6,016 nt of DNA. Origin: an uncultured Clostridia bacterium (lineage in GTDB: Bacteria; Bacillota; Clostridia; Lachnospirales; Lachnospiraceae). Position numbers and translations under genes: made by a program. Below the pieces are notes generated by a model. The model saw nothing but the letters and a program-made list of their open reading frames with translations, made no database searches and was not told where the DNA came from. Below are positions 1 through 4,999 of the stretch, piece after piece (within the stretch, counting starts at the first letter, position 1; each line of letters starts with the position of its first letter). The DNA lies in assembly GCA_946620335.1 (NCBI GenBank), contig CAMONF010000198.1:1-6016 (forward strand). The letters are read 5' to 3'.

Positions 1-285
1 GACATGCCTCATTTCAGGGAATGTGCAAAGCATCCTCATGTAGAAGAAAAAGGATACGTACTGTATTACACCAGCCAGTGCCCCTTCAATGCGAAATATG
101 TCCCGGTCTTGGAGCAGACCGCCAAAGAGAATGCCATTCCATTCCATGCGATTCATATCGAAAGCCGGGAAGAAGCGCAGAATGCGCCGACTCCGATCAC
201 GAACTACGCGCTGTTCCATGACGGAGAATATATTACGAATGAGCAGATGAATGAAAAAAAGTTCCTGAAGCTTGTGAACGCATAG
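1..285 (+). CDS. YoaP-type GNAT N-acetyltransferase, C-terminal part (5' end outside window)
   Basis: This is the 3' end of a gene that starts before the window; the reading frame is open from base 1. The 94 visible residues match my memory of the C-terminal YoaP-like domain found behind a GNAT acetyltransferase domain in Firmicute proteins annotated as YoaP/N-acetyltransferase. Visible hallmarks are an ECAKHPHVEEKGYVLYYTSQCPF stretch (residues about 7-29), the conserved cysteine and proline of the CPF motif in a thioredoxin-like strand/turn, then AIHIESREEAQNAPTPITNYALFHDGEYITNE, and an EKKFLKLV end. The GNAT catalytic domain is not in the window, so the substrate cannot be inferred. The ATG at 4 is an internal methionine rather than a start, because the domain is already under way there. 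It ends cleanly in TAG; the next recognisable coding sequence is a degraded one 13 bases downstream. Confidence 0.82.
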   Translation, partial: DMPHFRECAKHPHVEEKGYVLYYTSQCPFNAKYVPVLEQTAKENAIPFHAIHIESREEAQNAPTPITNYALFHDGEYITNEQMNEKKFLKLVNA

Positions 286-298
286 GAGACTTTGGACG

Positions 299-382
299 AT
301 GCAGCATAGAATACTTGTGATGGAGAGTCCGGGGGCTGGTAAAAGTACTTTTTCCCGGGAACATTTCGGGATGTTTCCTTGA
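299..382 (+). pseudogene. Remnant of a P-loop ATPase/kinase N-terminus
   Basis: Translation from ATG 299 gives 27 residues, MQHRILVMESPGAGKSTFSR followed by EHFGMFP and TGA. The beta-strand, Walker A loop (S-P-G-A-G-K-S-T) and following FSR helix are typical of the N-terminus of small P-loop kinases or topology-modulation (FlaR-like) proteins, which usually read VIGSPGAGKSTFSR. Two things show damage: the first Walker A glycine is Glu here (GxxxxGKS has become ExxxxGKS), and the frame stops after 27 codons, while the family needs well over 100 residues. No continuation of a kinase fold is visible in any + frame downstream. GGAG at 286-289 could be its relic ribosome site. I read it as the stump of a gene lost by deletion. 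A functional 27-residue peptide is unlikely. Confidence 0.55.
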
Positions 383-404
383 TACCGCAGGAAGGAATAT
401 GAAT

Positions 405-491
405 ATGCCTGAAAATCAGCGCATCATAAGAGATTCGGCAAAAGACTATGAGCAGCGGTACACTATGTATTTGGCAAAGTATTGCAGTTAA
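405..491 (+). other. Unrecognised 28-codon mini-ORF or gene fragment
   Basis: The ATG at 405 lies 8 bases after AGGAAGGA (389-396), a good Shine-Dalgarno sequence, and encodes MPENQRIIRDSAKDYEQRYT, then MYLAKYCS and TAA. An alternative ATG at 399 is in frame but too close to the SD. The peptide is polar and looks like an amphipathic helix, with no signal peptide or membrane segment. I do not recognise it. It may be a tiny real protein, or the start or end of a larger protein cut by the same deletion that broke the P-loop gene just upstream. The rest of 286-548 holds nothing else I can support except the SD of the next gene. Confidence 0.3.
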
Positions 492-548
492 GCGGCCAAA
501 AGAACAGAGCATGTATTGCCGGAAGAACCCAAAGGAGCGGCGGCAGCT

Positions 549-1265
549 ATGGACATTTCAAAATACGATGGAAAACACGTTCAGATCACTGATAAATGGG
601 GAGAAATCTTTACGGGCCTGGCGACGTACGGAAATTGCGATTTCCTGGAGTGCGAGTACGGCGGAGAGGAAGACGGGATTTTCATTGGGAATGTTCTCAT
701 TTACAATTCCCAGATAGTCTCCATAGAGGAGACAGAAGTGCATGGAAGTGCTGAACTAAGGACGGAGCGCATGATCCTGCGAAGATACCGCCCTGAGGAC
801 GCGGATGACCTGTATCGGTATCTGGGGACAGATCCGGCGATGCATGCCTATTCGGGATGGAATCCCTATGCGACACCGGAGATGGCCCAGGAAACCGTCC
901 GCGGATTCATCGACGACTACGGCGACGAGCACACGTATTCATGGGTAATGGACGTGGAGGATGTGATCGTCGGTACGATCGGAGCCTATGACTTTGCGGA
1001 CTGCCGCATAGAGGTCGGGTTCAGCGTCGTGAAAGGTTGGCAGGGCCGAGGCCTTGCCACTGAGGCCCTGAGGAAAGTGCTGGAGTACCTGACGGAAAAT
1101 GAAAGCATTCCCTGTGTGAGCGCATGGTGCGCGGCCGAAAACATAGGCTCTCGGAGAGTACTCGAAAAGGCAGGTATGAAGTTGGTCAGCAAAGAAAAGG
1201 ACGGCCTTGTGGTCGGTGACAAAGTATATGACAGGCTGGTCTTTGAGTATACAGCCAGCAGATGA
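549..1265 (+). CDS. Sm-like domain / GNAT acetyltransferase fusion protein
   Basis: This is a 238-residue cytoplasmic protein with two modules. Residues 1-62 (MDISKYDGKHVQITDKWGEI onward, to IVSIEE) have the pattern of an Sm/LSm-type small beta barrel: 'G-K-V-I-T-D..G..F.G' opening strands and a closing 'I..I' strand. Residues 68-235 are a RimJ/RimL-like GNAT domain: L-R-T-E-R-M-I-L-R-R-Y opening, an acetyl-CoA pyrophosphate loop Q-G-R-G-L-A-T-E at 165-172, and N198..S201..VLEKAGM near the end. GNAT enzymes move an acetyl group from acetyl-CoA to an amine; the substrate is not predictable here. I start it at ATG 549 because AAAGGAG (531-537) sits 11 bases upstream and the Sm-like fold begins there; the frame stays open up to a TTG at 516, but that would add only an Ala-rich, non-conserved 11 residues. 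The alpha/beta hydrolase start lies 14 bases after its stop, suggesting one transcript. Confidence 0.85.
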   Translation: MDISKYDGKHVQITDKWGEIFTGLATYGNCDFLECEYGGEEDGIFIGNVLIYNSQIVSIEETEVHGSAELRTERMILRRYRPEDADDLYRYLGTDPAMHAYSGWNPYATPEMAQETVRGFIDDYGDEHTYSWVMDVEDVIVGTIGAYDFADCRIEVGFSVVKGWQGRGLATEALRKVLEYLTENESIPCVSAWCAAENIGSRRVLEKAGMKLVSKEKDGLVVGDKVYDRLVFEYTASR

Positions 1266-1279
1266 AGGGAGGCGGGATC

Positions 1280-2083
1280 ATGCTGAAGGCAAGGAACTGT
1301 GTTTTGAATTTGCCGACGGGAACCGTTGATTATATCCGGTTTGGCAGCGGGCCGAAACCGCTCATCATGATTCCCGGTGTGGGCGATGGCCTGCAGACAG
1401 TCAAAGGCATGGCCCTGCCGTTTGCCCTCCTGTACAGAAGTCTGGCAAAGGATTTCACTTTGTATGTGTTCAGCAGGCGGAGGCATCTCTCTCCGGGGAT
1501 GACGACGCGGGACATGGCGGAAGACCTGAATGAGGCTATGGAGGCAATGGGCTTGTCAGCTGCTTATCTGGTCGGCGTTTCCCAGGGCGGTATGATTGCC
1601 CAATGGCTGGCCCTTGACCATCCGGACAAGGTGAAAAGGCTGGTGCTGACTGTGACTTTGAGCCGTCCGAACGAAACGGTGAAGGATGTGATTGCGCGAT
1701 GGGTTGGAATGGCTGATCGCGGCGATTACAAAGGCATCATGATAGACACAGCTGAGCGCTCCTATTCCGAAAAGCGGTTGAAAAAGGCAAGGCTCGAATA
1801 CCGGCTGCTCGGCAGTATCGGTAAGCCAAAGTCCTTTGAACGCTTTCGGATACAGGCAGCGTCCTGCGTGACACACGATACCTATGATTTGTTGGATCAG
1901 ATCAATTGTCCGACATTGGTGATTGGTGGCAAAGAAGACAAGATCGTTTCGGGGCAGGCATCTGTGGAAATGGCGGAGCGGATCCCGAATTGTGAGCTGT
2001 ACATGTATGACGGCCTGGGGCATGGACTCTATGAGGAAGCGCCGGATTTCCTGAGGCGCGTTTCGGAATTTTGTATGCGTTGA
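1280..2083 (+). CDS. Alpha/beta-fold hydrolase
   Basis: This is a 267-residue cytoplasmic hydrolase of the alpha/beta superfamily, the usual single-domain length. The catalytic triad is readable: nucleophile Ser101 in the elbow G-V-S-Q-G-G (99-104), acid Asp220 in V-I-G-G-K-E-D-K, and His248 in D-G-L-G-H-G-L-Y-E-E. The oxyanion-hole loop is I-P-G-V-G-D-G (31-37) instead of the common HG. The lid region (about 125-200) is rich in Arg/Lys. Family members are esterases, lactonases, peroxidases or C-C hydrolases; nothing here fixes the substrate. I prefer ATG 1280 because AAGGGAGG (1265-1272) precedes it by 7 bases; ATG 1262, which overlaps the upstream stop codon, would add only MKGGGI, translated from the ribosome site itself. 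It probably shares a transcript with the GNAT gene and is followed by the inverted repeat at 2103. Confidence 0.88.
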   Translation: MLKARNCVLNLPTGTVDYIRFGSGPKPLIMIPGVGDGLQTVKGMALPFALLYRSLAKDFTLYVFSRRRHLSPGMTTRDMAEDLNEAMEAMGLSAAYLVGVSQGGMIAQWLALDHPDKVKRLVLTVTLSRPNETVKDVIARWVGMADRGDYKGIMIDTAERSYSEKRLKKARLEYRLLGSIGKPKSFERFRIQAASCVTHDTYDLLDQINCPTLVIGGKEDKIVSGQASVEMAERIPNCELYMYDGLGHGLYEEAPDFLRRVSEFCMR

Positions 2084-2102
2084 TACATAAAGGGAGAAAA
2101 TC

Positions 2103-2148
2103 GGAATCAGGGACGGGGCCTTACTGAAAAGGAACCGTCCCTGATTCC
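2103..2148. repeat. Long inverted repeat, REP/MITE-like hairpin
   Basis: A perfect 14-bp inverted repeat, GGAATCAGGGACGG (2103-2116) and CCGTCCCTGATTCC (2135-2148), flanks an inner 4-bp stem CCTT/AAGG (2119-2122 with 2129-2132) and a 6-base loop. The two inner arms are separated from the outer stem by a GG/AA mismatch. There is no T-run after it, so it is a poor intrinsic terminator. I recall AGGGACGGTTCC-type hairpins as dispersed elements in clostridial genomes, possibly mobilised by Y1 (REP-associated) transposases; that link is from memory. It sits exactly between the hydrolase gene and the next promoter, a common landing place for such elements. Only one copy is in this window. Confidence 0.6.
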
Positions 2149-2158
2149 AACATAGGTA

Positions 2159-2187
2159 TTGACATTGTGTCAGCATAAAGATATAAT
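2159..2187 (+). promoter_or_regulatory. Consensus sigma70/sigmaA promoter of the flavin reductase-flavodoxin unit
   Basis: TTGACA (2159-2164) and TATAAT (2182-2187) are both perfect consensus hexamers separated by the ideal 17 bases. Transcription would begin near 2194-2196, about 65 bases before the ATG at 2261. The -35 is itself the left half of an operator palindrome, and a second palindrome covers the start point, so this strong promoter is expected to be off unless a repressor is released. Confidence 0.85.
2160..2172. promoter_or_regulatory. Operator copy 1, TGACA-N3-TGTCA over the -35
   Basis: TGACATTGTGTCA is a perfect 5+5 inverted repeat with a 3-base centre. It overlaps the -35 hexamer by five bases, a position that blocks RNA polymerase when occupied. 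Its centre lies 36 bp from that of copy 2 downstream. The repressor is not encoded in the window; a dimeric TetR- or MarR-type protein would fit such a site, but this is inference. Confidence 0.7.
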
Positions 2188-2195
2188 GTAGATTC

Positions 2196-2208
2196 TGACA
2201 TGGTGTCA
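2196..2208. promoter_or_regulatory. Operator copy 2, TGACA-N3-TGTCA at the transcription start
   Basis: TGACATGGTGTCA repeats the arms of copy 1 exactly. It begins 8 bases after the end of the -10 box, so it covers the likely start point. The flanks, CTGACA...TGTCAA, are shared with the third copy at 3897-3909, which has the same 8-base distance from its own -10. Confidence 0.75.
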
Positions 2209-2260
2209 ATACAACAGAAGCTTTACGGATCAATTCTATGCAATGAAGGAGCGGACTGAT

Positions 2261-2650
2261 ATGACTATCAACAAGGGCATCCGCGAAAACAAGAAGCTGT
2301 CTGTCAATGTGGTGGACGAGTCCTGGCTGAAGGACGCCGACCGCATGGGAACCATAAGCGGCAACAAAGTTGATAAGTCGGAAGCTTTCGCCTGGACCCT
2401 GGGTGAGAACGGTGCGCCGCTGATCGATGAGGCCAAGGTCTCCATCGAGTGTGAGGTTGACGGCAATTACGAGCTGGAGCATTTTGACCACTTTATCTGC
2501 AAAATCCTGGCGACCTATGCGGACGAAGCCGTTCTGGACGAGCGAGGAAAAATCAATTATCATGTATTTAAGCCGGTGCTTTTTGAGTTCCCGACCTATG
2601 AGTATTTTGTTACCGGTGAGAAGGTCGGCAACTGCGGCAAAATGAACTGA
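2261..2650 (+). CDS. Flavin reductase-like protein, N-terminally shortened
   Basis: The 129-residue product matches the C-terminal two thirds of the flavin reductase/flavoredoxin (FMN-binding split barrel) family: I-R-E-N-K-K-L-S-V-N-V-V-D strand, then ADRMGTISGNKVDKSEAF (the family's 'VGI.SG...DKS..F' segment), GAPLIDEAKVSIECEV, and a closing KPVLFEFPTYEYFVTGEKVG. Full-length relatives begin about 50-60 residues earlier with the strands that carry the first part of the FMN site; these are missing and no such sequence exists in any frame upstream, where the promoter lies instead. Even so, ATG 2261 has a proper SD, AAGGAG (2246-2251), 9 bases upstream. ATG 2243 in the same frame overlaps that SD and is less likely. 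Its role would be NAD(P)H- or ferredoxin-linked flavin reduction, but whether this short form binds FMN is uncertain. Confidence 0.75.
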   Translation: MTINKGIRENKKLSVNVVDESWLKDADRMGTISGNKVDKSEAFAWTLGENGAPLIDEAKVSIECEVDGNYELEHFDHFICKILATYADEAVLDERGKINYHVFKPVLFEFPTYEYFVTGEKVGNCGKMN

Positions 2651-2706
2651 TTTCCGGCAAGCCTCTGACAATATGCTCAGAGGCTTGTAACCATTTTTGC
2701 CGGAAA
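2651..2706 (+). terminator. Nested hairpin, possible intrinsic terminator or attenuator
   Basis: Right after the flavin reductase stop, AAGCCTCTGA (2659-2668) pairs perfectly with TCAGAGGCTT (2677-2686) around an 8-base loop. A second perfect 10-bp pair, TTTCCGGCAA (2651-2660) with TTGCCGGAAA (2697-2706), encloses it; the two stems compete only for AA 2659-2660. A five-T run (2694-2698) follows the inner stem but is 7 bases away and is part of the outer stem. The inner hairpin could end or thin transcription before the flavodoxin gene; the outer stem would favour RNA stability instead. Read-through seems likely because no other promoter precedes the flavodoxin gene. Confidence 0.5.
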
Positions 2707-2737
2707 CTGGATTTAATGGAGGCTGAAAATAAAATCA

Positions 2738-3688
2738 ATGAAAAGAGTCATCGCAATCTTTTTGACAGTGCTTATGATTACATCCCTGGCAGCCTGCGGA
2801 AACAATTCCCAGGCAGGAGCGGAAGAGACACAGACTACTGCCCAAAACGAGGGTGAATCCGCTGCAGGCACAGATGCCGCAGAATCGAAGACCGCTCAGG
2901 AGACAACAAATCAGGAAGGCGCGGTCCAGGAAGAGACTGCACAGGAAGAGACTGCACAGGAGGAAGCGGCTCAGGCCGAATCAACGCAGGAGGAAAATGC
3001 CGCGGCAGAAACATCAGATACAGCAGCCGAAGCGGAAGGTGATGCCTCTGCTCAGGTAGCCCACTCAGATGTCCTGGTTGCATTTTTCTCCGCCACCGGC
3101 ACCACAAAGGGTGTGGCCGAGAAAATAGCGTCTGTCACCGGCGGAGATCTCTATGAGATCCTGGCCGCAGAACCCTACACTTCGGAGGACCTCAATTATA
3201 ACGACAGCAGTACCCGCGCCACGAAAGAGCAGGATGACGCGAGCGTCCGCCCGGTCATTGGCAGCGAGGATATTTCCCTGGAAGGCTATACGACCATCTA
3301 TCTCGGGTTCCCGATCTGGTGGGGCGAAGAGCCGCGGATCCTGGATACCTTTGTGGAAAAGTACAGCTTTGACGGGATCACAGTGATCCCCTTCTGCACC
3401 TCCGGAAGCAGCGGAATCGGCCGGAGCGGCTCCAACATGGAGGCCCTCGCGGGCAGCGGTACCTGGCTGGAGGGCAAGCGCTTCGGAGGCAATGTGTCTG
3501 AAGAGGAGCTGCAGAGCTGGATCGAAGGCTTGAAGTTTGACGCTCTCAGCGCGCATTATAAGACCCTCGTCCGCTACATCAATTTCCGGGACTGCGGTAT
3601 GGTGCTGGGACTTGGATGCGGTACGCCCGGTATGACGAGGCGCAGCGGTTATCCCCAGGAGGCGTATCTGCTGGGAAGGAACTTATAA
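2738..3688 (+). CDS. Flavodoxin-domain lipoprotein with a foreign-looking C-terminal tail
   Basis: This is a 316-residue exported lipoprotein. Residues 1-20 are a lipoprotein signal (MKR, hydrophobic core, lipobox L-A-A-C with Cys20). Residues 21-108 are a Glu/Gln/Ala/Thr-rich linker with seven pentapeptide repeats. Residues 110-265 are a Flavodoxin_4-type domain: FMN phosphate loop S-A-T-G-T-T-K at 118-124, F-P-I-W-W-G at 191-196, and C-T-S-G-S-S-G-I-G at 220-228. It would bind FMN outside the membrane as an electron carrier or reductase partner. Flavodoxin lipoproteins of this type normally end just after the 'W-I-E-G-L' helix (261-265). Here about 50 residues follow, with D-C-G-M-V-L-G-L-G-C-G-T-P-G-M-T, resembling the end of NAD(P)H-dependent FMN oxidoreductases, so the gene is probably a chimera. 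The SD TGGAGG (2717-2722) is 15 bases from the ATG, longer than usual, but the signal peptide fixes the start. Confidence 0.85.
   Translation: MKRVIAIFLTVLMITSLAACGNNSQAGAEETQTTAQNEGESAAGTDAAESKTAQETTNQEGAVQEETAQEETAQEEAAQAESTQEENAAAETSDTAAEAEGDASAQVAHSDVLVAFFSATGTTKGVAEKIASVTGGDLYEILAAEPYTSEDLNYNDSSTRATKEQDDASVRPVIGSEDISLEGYTTIYLGFPIWWGEEPRILDTFVEKYSFDGITVIPFCTSGSSGIGRSGSNMEALAGSGTWLEGKRFGGNVSEEELQSWIEGLKFDALSAHYKTLVRYINFRDCGMVLGLGCGTPGMTRRSGYPQEAYLLGRNL
2897..3001 (+). repeat. Seven 15-bp tandem units in the lipoprotein linker
   Basis: Seven consecutive 15-base units each begin with CAGG and encode Q-(E/A)-x-x-x pentapeptides: QETTN, QEGAV, QEETA, QEETA, QEEAA, QAEST, QEENA (residues 54-88). 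Units 3 and 4 (2927-2941 and 2942-2956) are identical, so the array may still change in number by slippage without breaking the frame. It forms an acidic flexible spacer between the membrane anchor and the flavodoxin domain. Confidence 0.8.
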
Positions 3689-3696
3689 GAGATTTG

Positions 3697-3761
3697 GGTG
3701 CCTGCATCCATGGATGGATAGTGACTGAGGTCGCGCTCCCTCCATGGAAAAGGCACCTTAT
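3697..3761 (+). terminator. Terminator-like hairpin after the flavodoxin gene
   Basis: GGTGCCT (3697-3703) pairs with AGGCACC (3751-3757), and inside it TCCATGGA (3707-3714) pairs with TCCATGGA (3741-3748); the two helices are separated by a small asymmetric bulge (GCA opposite AA). A T-rich but interrupted tail, TTATTTCG, follows from 3758. It lies 8 bases after the stop codon and is the best candidate for the end of the flavin reductase-flavodoxin transcript. The large top loop and imperfect T-run lower certainty. Confidence 0.55.
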
Positions 3762-3779
3762 TTCGTATTGCCTTCATCG

Positions 3780-3832
3780 GGGAGACAGGTAATAAAGCCC
3801 GCGAGAGCTGATAATCTTATCAGACCTCTCCC
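3780..3832. other. Nested palindrome upstream of the aldo/keto reductase promoter
   Basis: The core CTGATAA-TC-TTATCAG (3808-3823) is a perfect 7+7 inverted repeat. Around it, AGGT (3787-3790) pairs with ACCT (3824-3827) and GGGAG (3780-3784) with CTCCC (3828-3832), with a 2-base bulge, so the whole block can fold into a cruciform or RNA stem-loop. It lies upstream of the promoter, so it is not in that transcript's leader. The core half-sites resemble those of Fur-family boxes (TGATAAT-N-ATTATCA), but the spacing is one base short. No gene is seen in 3689-3939. Confidence 0.4.
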
Positions 3833-3859
3833 TACGGTCCGCAAGATGTGAAAAACATG

Positions 3860-3888
3860 TTGACGATGCGCTGAAACACGTGCATAAT
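3860..3888 (+). promoter_or_regulatory. Promoter of the aldo/keto reductase-CMD unit
   Basis: TTGACG (3860-3865) and CATAAT (3883-3888) each differ from consensus at one position and are separated by 17 bases, the same spacer as in the promoter at 2159. An operator palindrome begins 8 bases after the -10. The likely start point is near 3895, about 45 bases before the ATG. Confidence 0.7.
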
Positions 3889-3896
3889 AAAGATGC

Positions 3897-3909
3897 TGAC
3901 ACGATGTCA
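3897..3909. promoter_or_regulatory. Operator copy 3, TGACA-N3-TGTCA at the second promoter
   Basis: TGACACGATGTCA has the same arms as the copies at 2160 and 2196. Its extended form, CTGACA...TGTCAA, and its 8-base distance from the -10 match copy 2 exactly, so the same repressor should control both transcription units. Unlike the first promoter, there is no second copy over the -35, which suggests weaker repression here. Confidence 0.75.
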
Positions 3910-3939
3910 AGGAAAACGTGAGCCGAAAGGAGTAGAAAA

Positions 3940-4986
3940 ATGAAGTATACAAAGCTCGGCAATTCAGATCTGAAGGTATCCGCGATCTGCATGGGATGCA
4001 TGGGATTCGGAGATTCCGGAAGGGGCCAGCACAGCTGGACGATTGATGAGGAGCACAGCAGAGAGATCATCAAACGCGGGCTGGAGCTTGGGGTCAACTT
4101 CTATGACACGGCCATCGCCTACCAGAGCGGCACCAGCGAACAGTATGTGGGCCGCGCCCTGCGGGATTTCGCAAAGCGCGACGAAGTGGTCGTTGCCACC
4201 AAATTCCTGCCGAGGACCCAGGAGGAAATCCAGAATGGGATCAGCGGCCAGCAGCATATCGAAAATATGATCAATACGAGCCTTAAGAACCTCGGCCTGG
4301 ACTATGTGGATCTCTATATCTATCACATGTGGGACTGGCAGACGCCCATCTACGATATTATGGACGGTCTGAACCGGATCGTGAAGGCGGGGAAGGCGAG
4401 GTATGTCGGCATTTCCAACTGCTTTGCCTGGCAGATCGCCAAGGCCAATGCCCTGGCTGAGAAGGAAGGGTTCGCCAAGTTCGTCTCGGTCCAGGGACAT
4501 TACAACCTGATCTTCCGCGAGGAGGAACGGGAAATGGTGCCCTACTGTGACGAGGAGAACATCGCCCTGACACCCTACAGCGCGCTGGCGGCCGGCAGGC
4601 TGTCCAGACTCCCCGGAGAGGGCGGAACGAAGCGGGCTGAGAAGGATGCCTACGCCAAGTTCAAATATGACGCCACCGCCGATGTGGACAATGTGATCAT
4701 CGGCCGTGTCGCTGAGATCGCGGAAAAGCACGGCGTTACCATGACCGAGGTATCTCTTGCCTGGCTCATGACCAAGGTGACGTCCCCCGTCGTAGGCGCC
4801 ACGAAGCTGCACCACATTGAAGGCGCGGCTAAAGCCGTAGATCTTGTCCTGACGCCGGAGGAAATCCTCTACCTGGAGGAGCCCTACGTGCCGCATCCGC
4901 TGGCAGGCGTTATGGCTCAGAACAAACCGGCTGCGGCAAAAGAAAAACACGTCTGGTCCACAGGCGACCAGAAAATCATGAAGTGA
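3940..4986 (+). CDS. Aldo/keto reductase
   Basis: This is a 348-residue cytoplasmic NAD(P)H-dependent oxidoreductase of the AKR superfamily, close to the family's typical length. The (beta/alpha)8 barrel signatures are all present: KLG-x-S-D-L-K-V-S-x-I-x-M-G-C-M start, N-F-Y-D-T-A (Asp56), Tyr61, Lys88 in V-A-T-K-F, His129 in D-L-Y-I-Y-H, and V-G-I-S-N at 156-160. Asp56, Tyr61, Lys88 and His129 form the catalytic tetrad. The cofactor end has T-S-P-V-V-G-A-T-K at 281-289. The likely role is reduction of small carbonyls, quinones or similar electrophiles. SD AAAGGAG (3926-3932) lies 7 bases before the ATG. The CMD gene begins 13 bases after the stop, so the two form an operon under the operator-controlled promoter at 3860. 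Codon choice is strongly C-ending compared with the genes before 2100. Confidence 0.93.
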   Translation: MKYTKLGNSDLKVSAICMGCMGFGDSGRGQHSWTIDEEHSREIIKRGLELGVNFYDTAIAYQSGTSEQYVGRALRDFAKRDEVVVATKFLPRTQEEIQNGISGQQHIENMINTSLKNLGLDYVDLYIYHMWDWQTPIYDIMDGLNRIVKAGKARYVGISNCFAWQIAKANALAEKEGFAKFVSVQGHYNLIFREEEREMVPYCDEENIALTPYSALAAGRLSRLPGEGGTKRAEKDAYAKFKYDATADVDNVIIGRVAEIAEKHGVTMTEVSLAWLMTKVTSPVVGATKLHHIEGAAKAVDLVLTPEEILYLEEPYVPHPLAGVMAQNKPAAAKEKHVWSTGDQKIMK

Positions 4987-4999
4987 GGAGGAATCGGAT

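Noticed and set aside
516..548. TTG start for the Sm-like/GNAT protein
   Set aside because: It would add a non-conserved PEEPKGAAAA stretch partly encoded by the ribosome site; ATG 549 has AAAGGAG 11 bases upstream.
448..717. 89-codon + strand open frame
   Set aside because: It overlaps the Sm-like/GNAT gene in another frame, has no ribosome site at its start and no domain pattern.
2160..2208. MerR-type operator between -35 and -10
   Set aside because: MerR sites usually lie within a stretched 19-20 bp spacer; here both spacers are 17 bp and the dyads overlap the -35 and the start point, which fits a repressor better.
1556..2671. 371-codon open frame on the - strand
   Set aside because: It runs antisense through the hydrolase gene, a promoter region and the flavin reductase gene, shows no recognisable domain, and is explained by codon bias of the + strand genes.
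2897..3001. Possible CRISPR-like array
   Set aside because: The 15-bp units are adjacent with no spacers and encode an in-frame peptide repeat.
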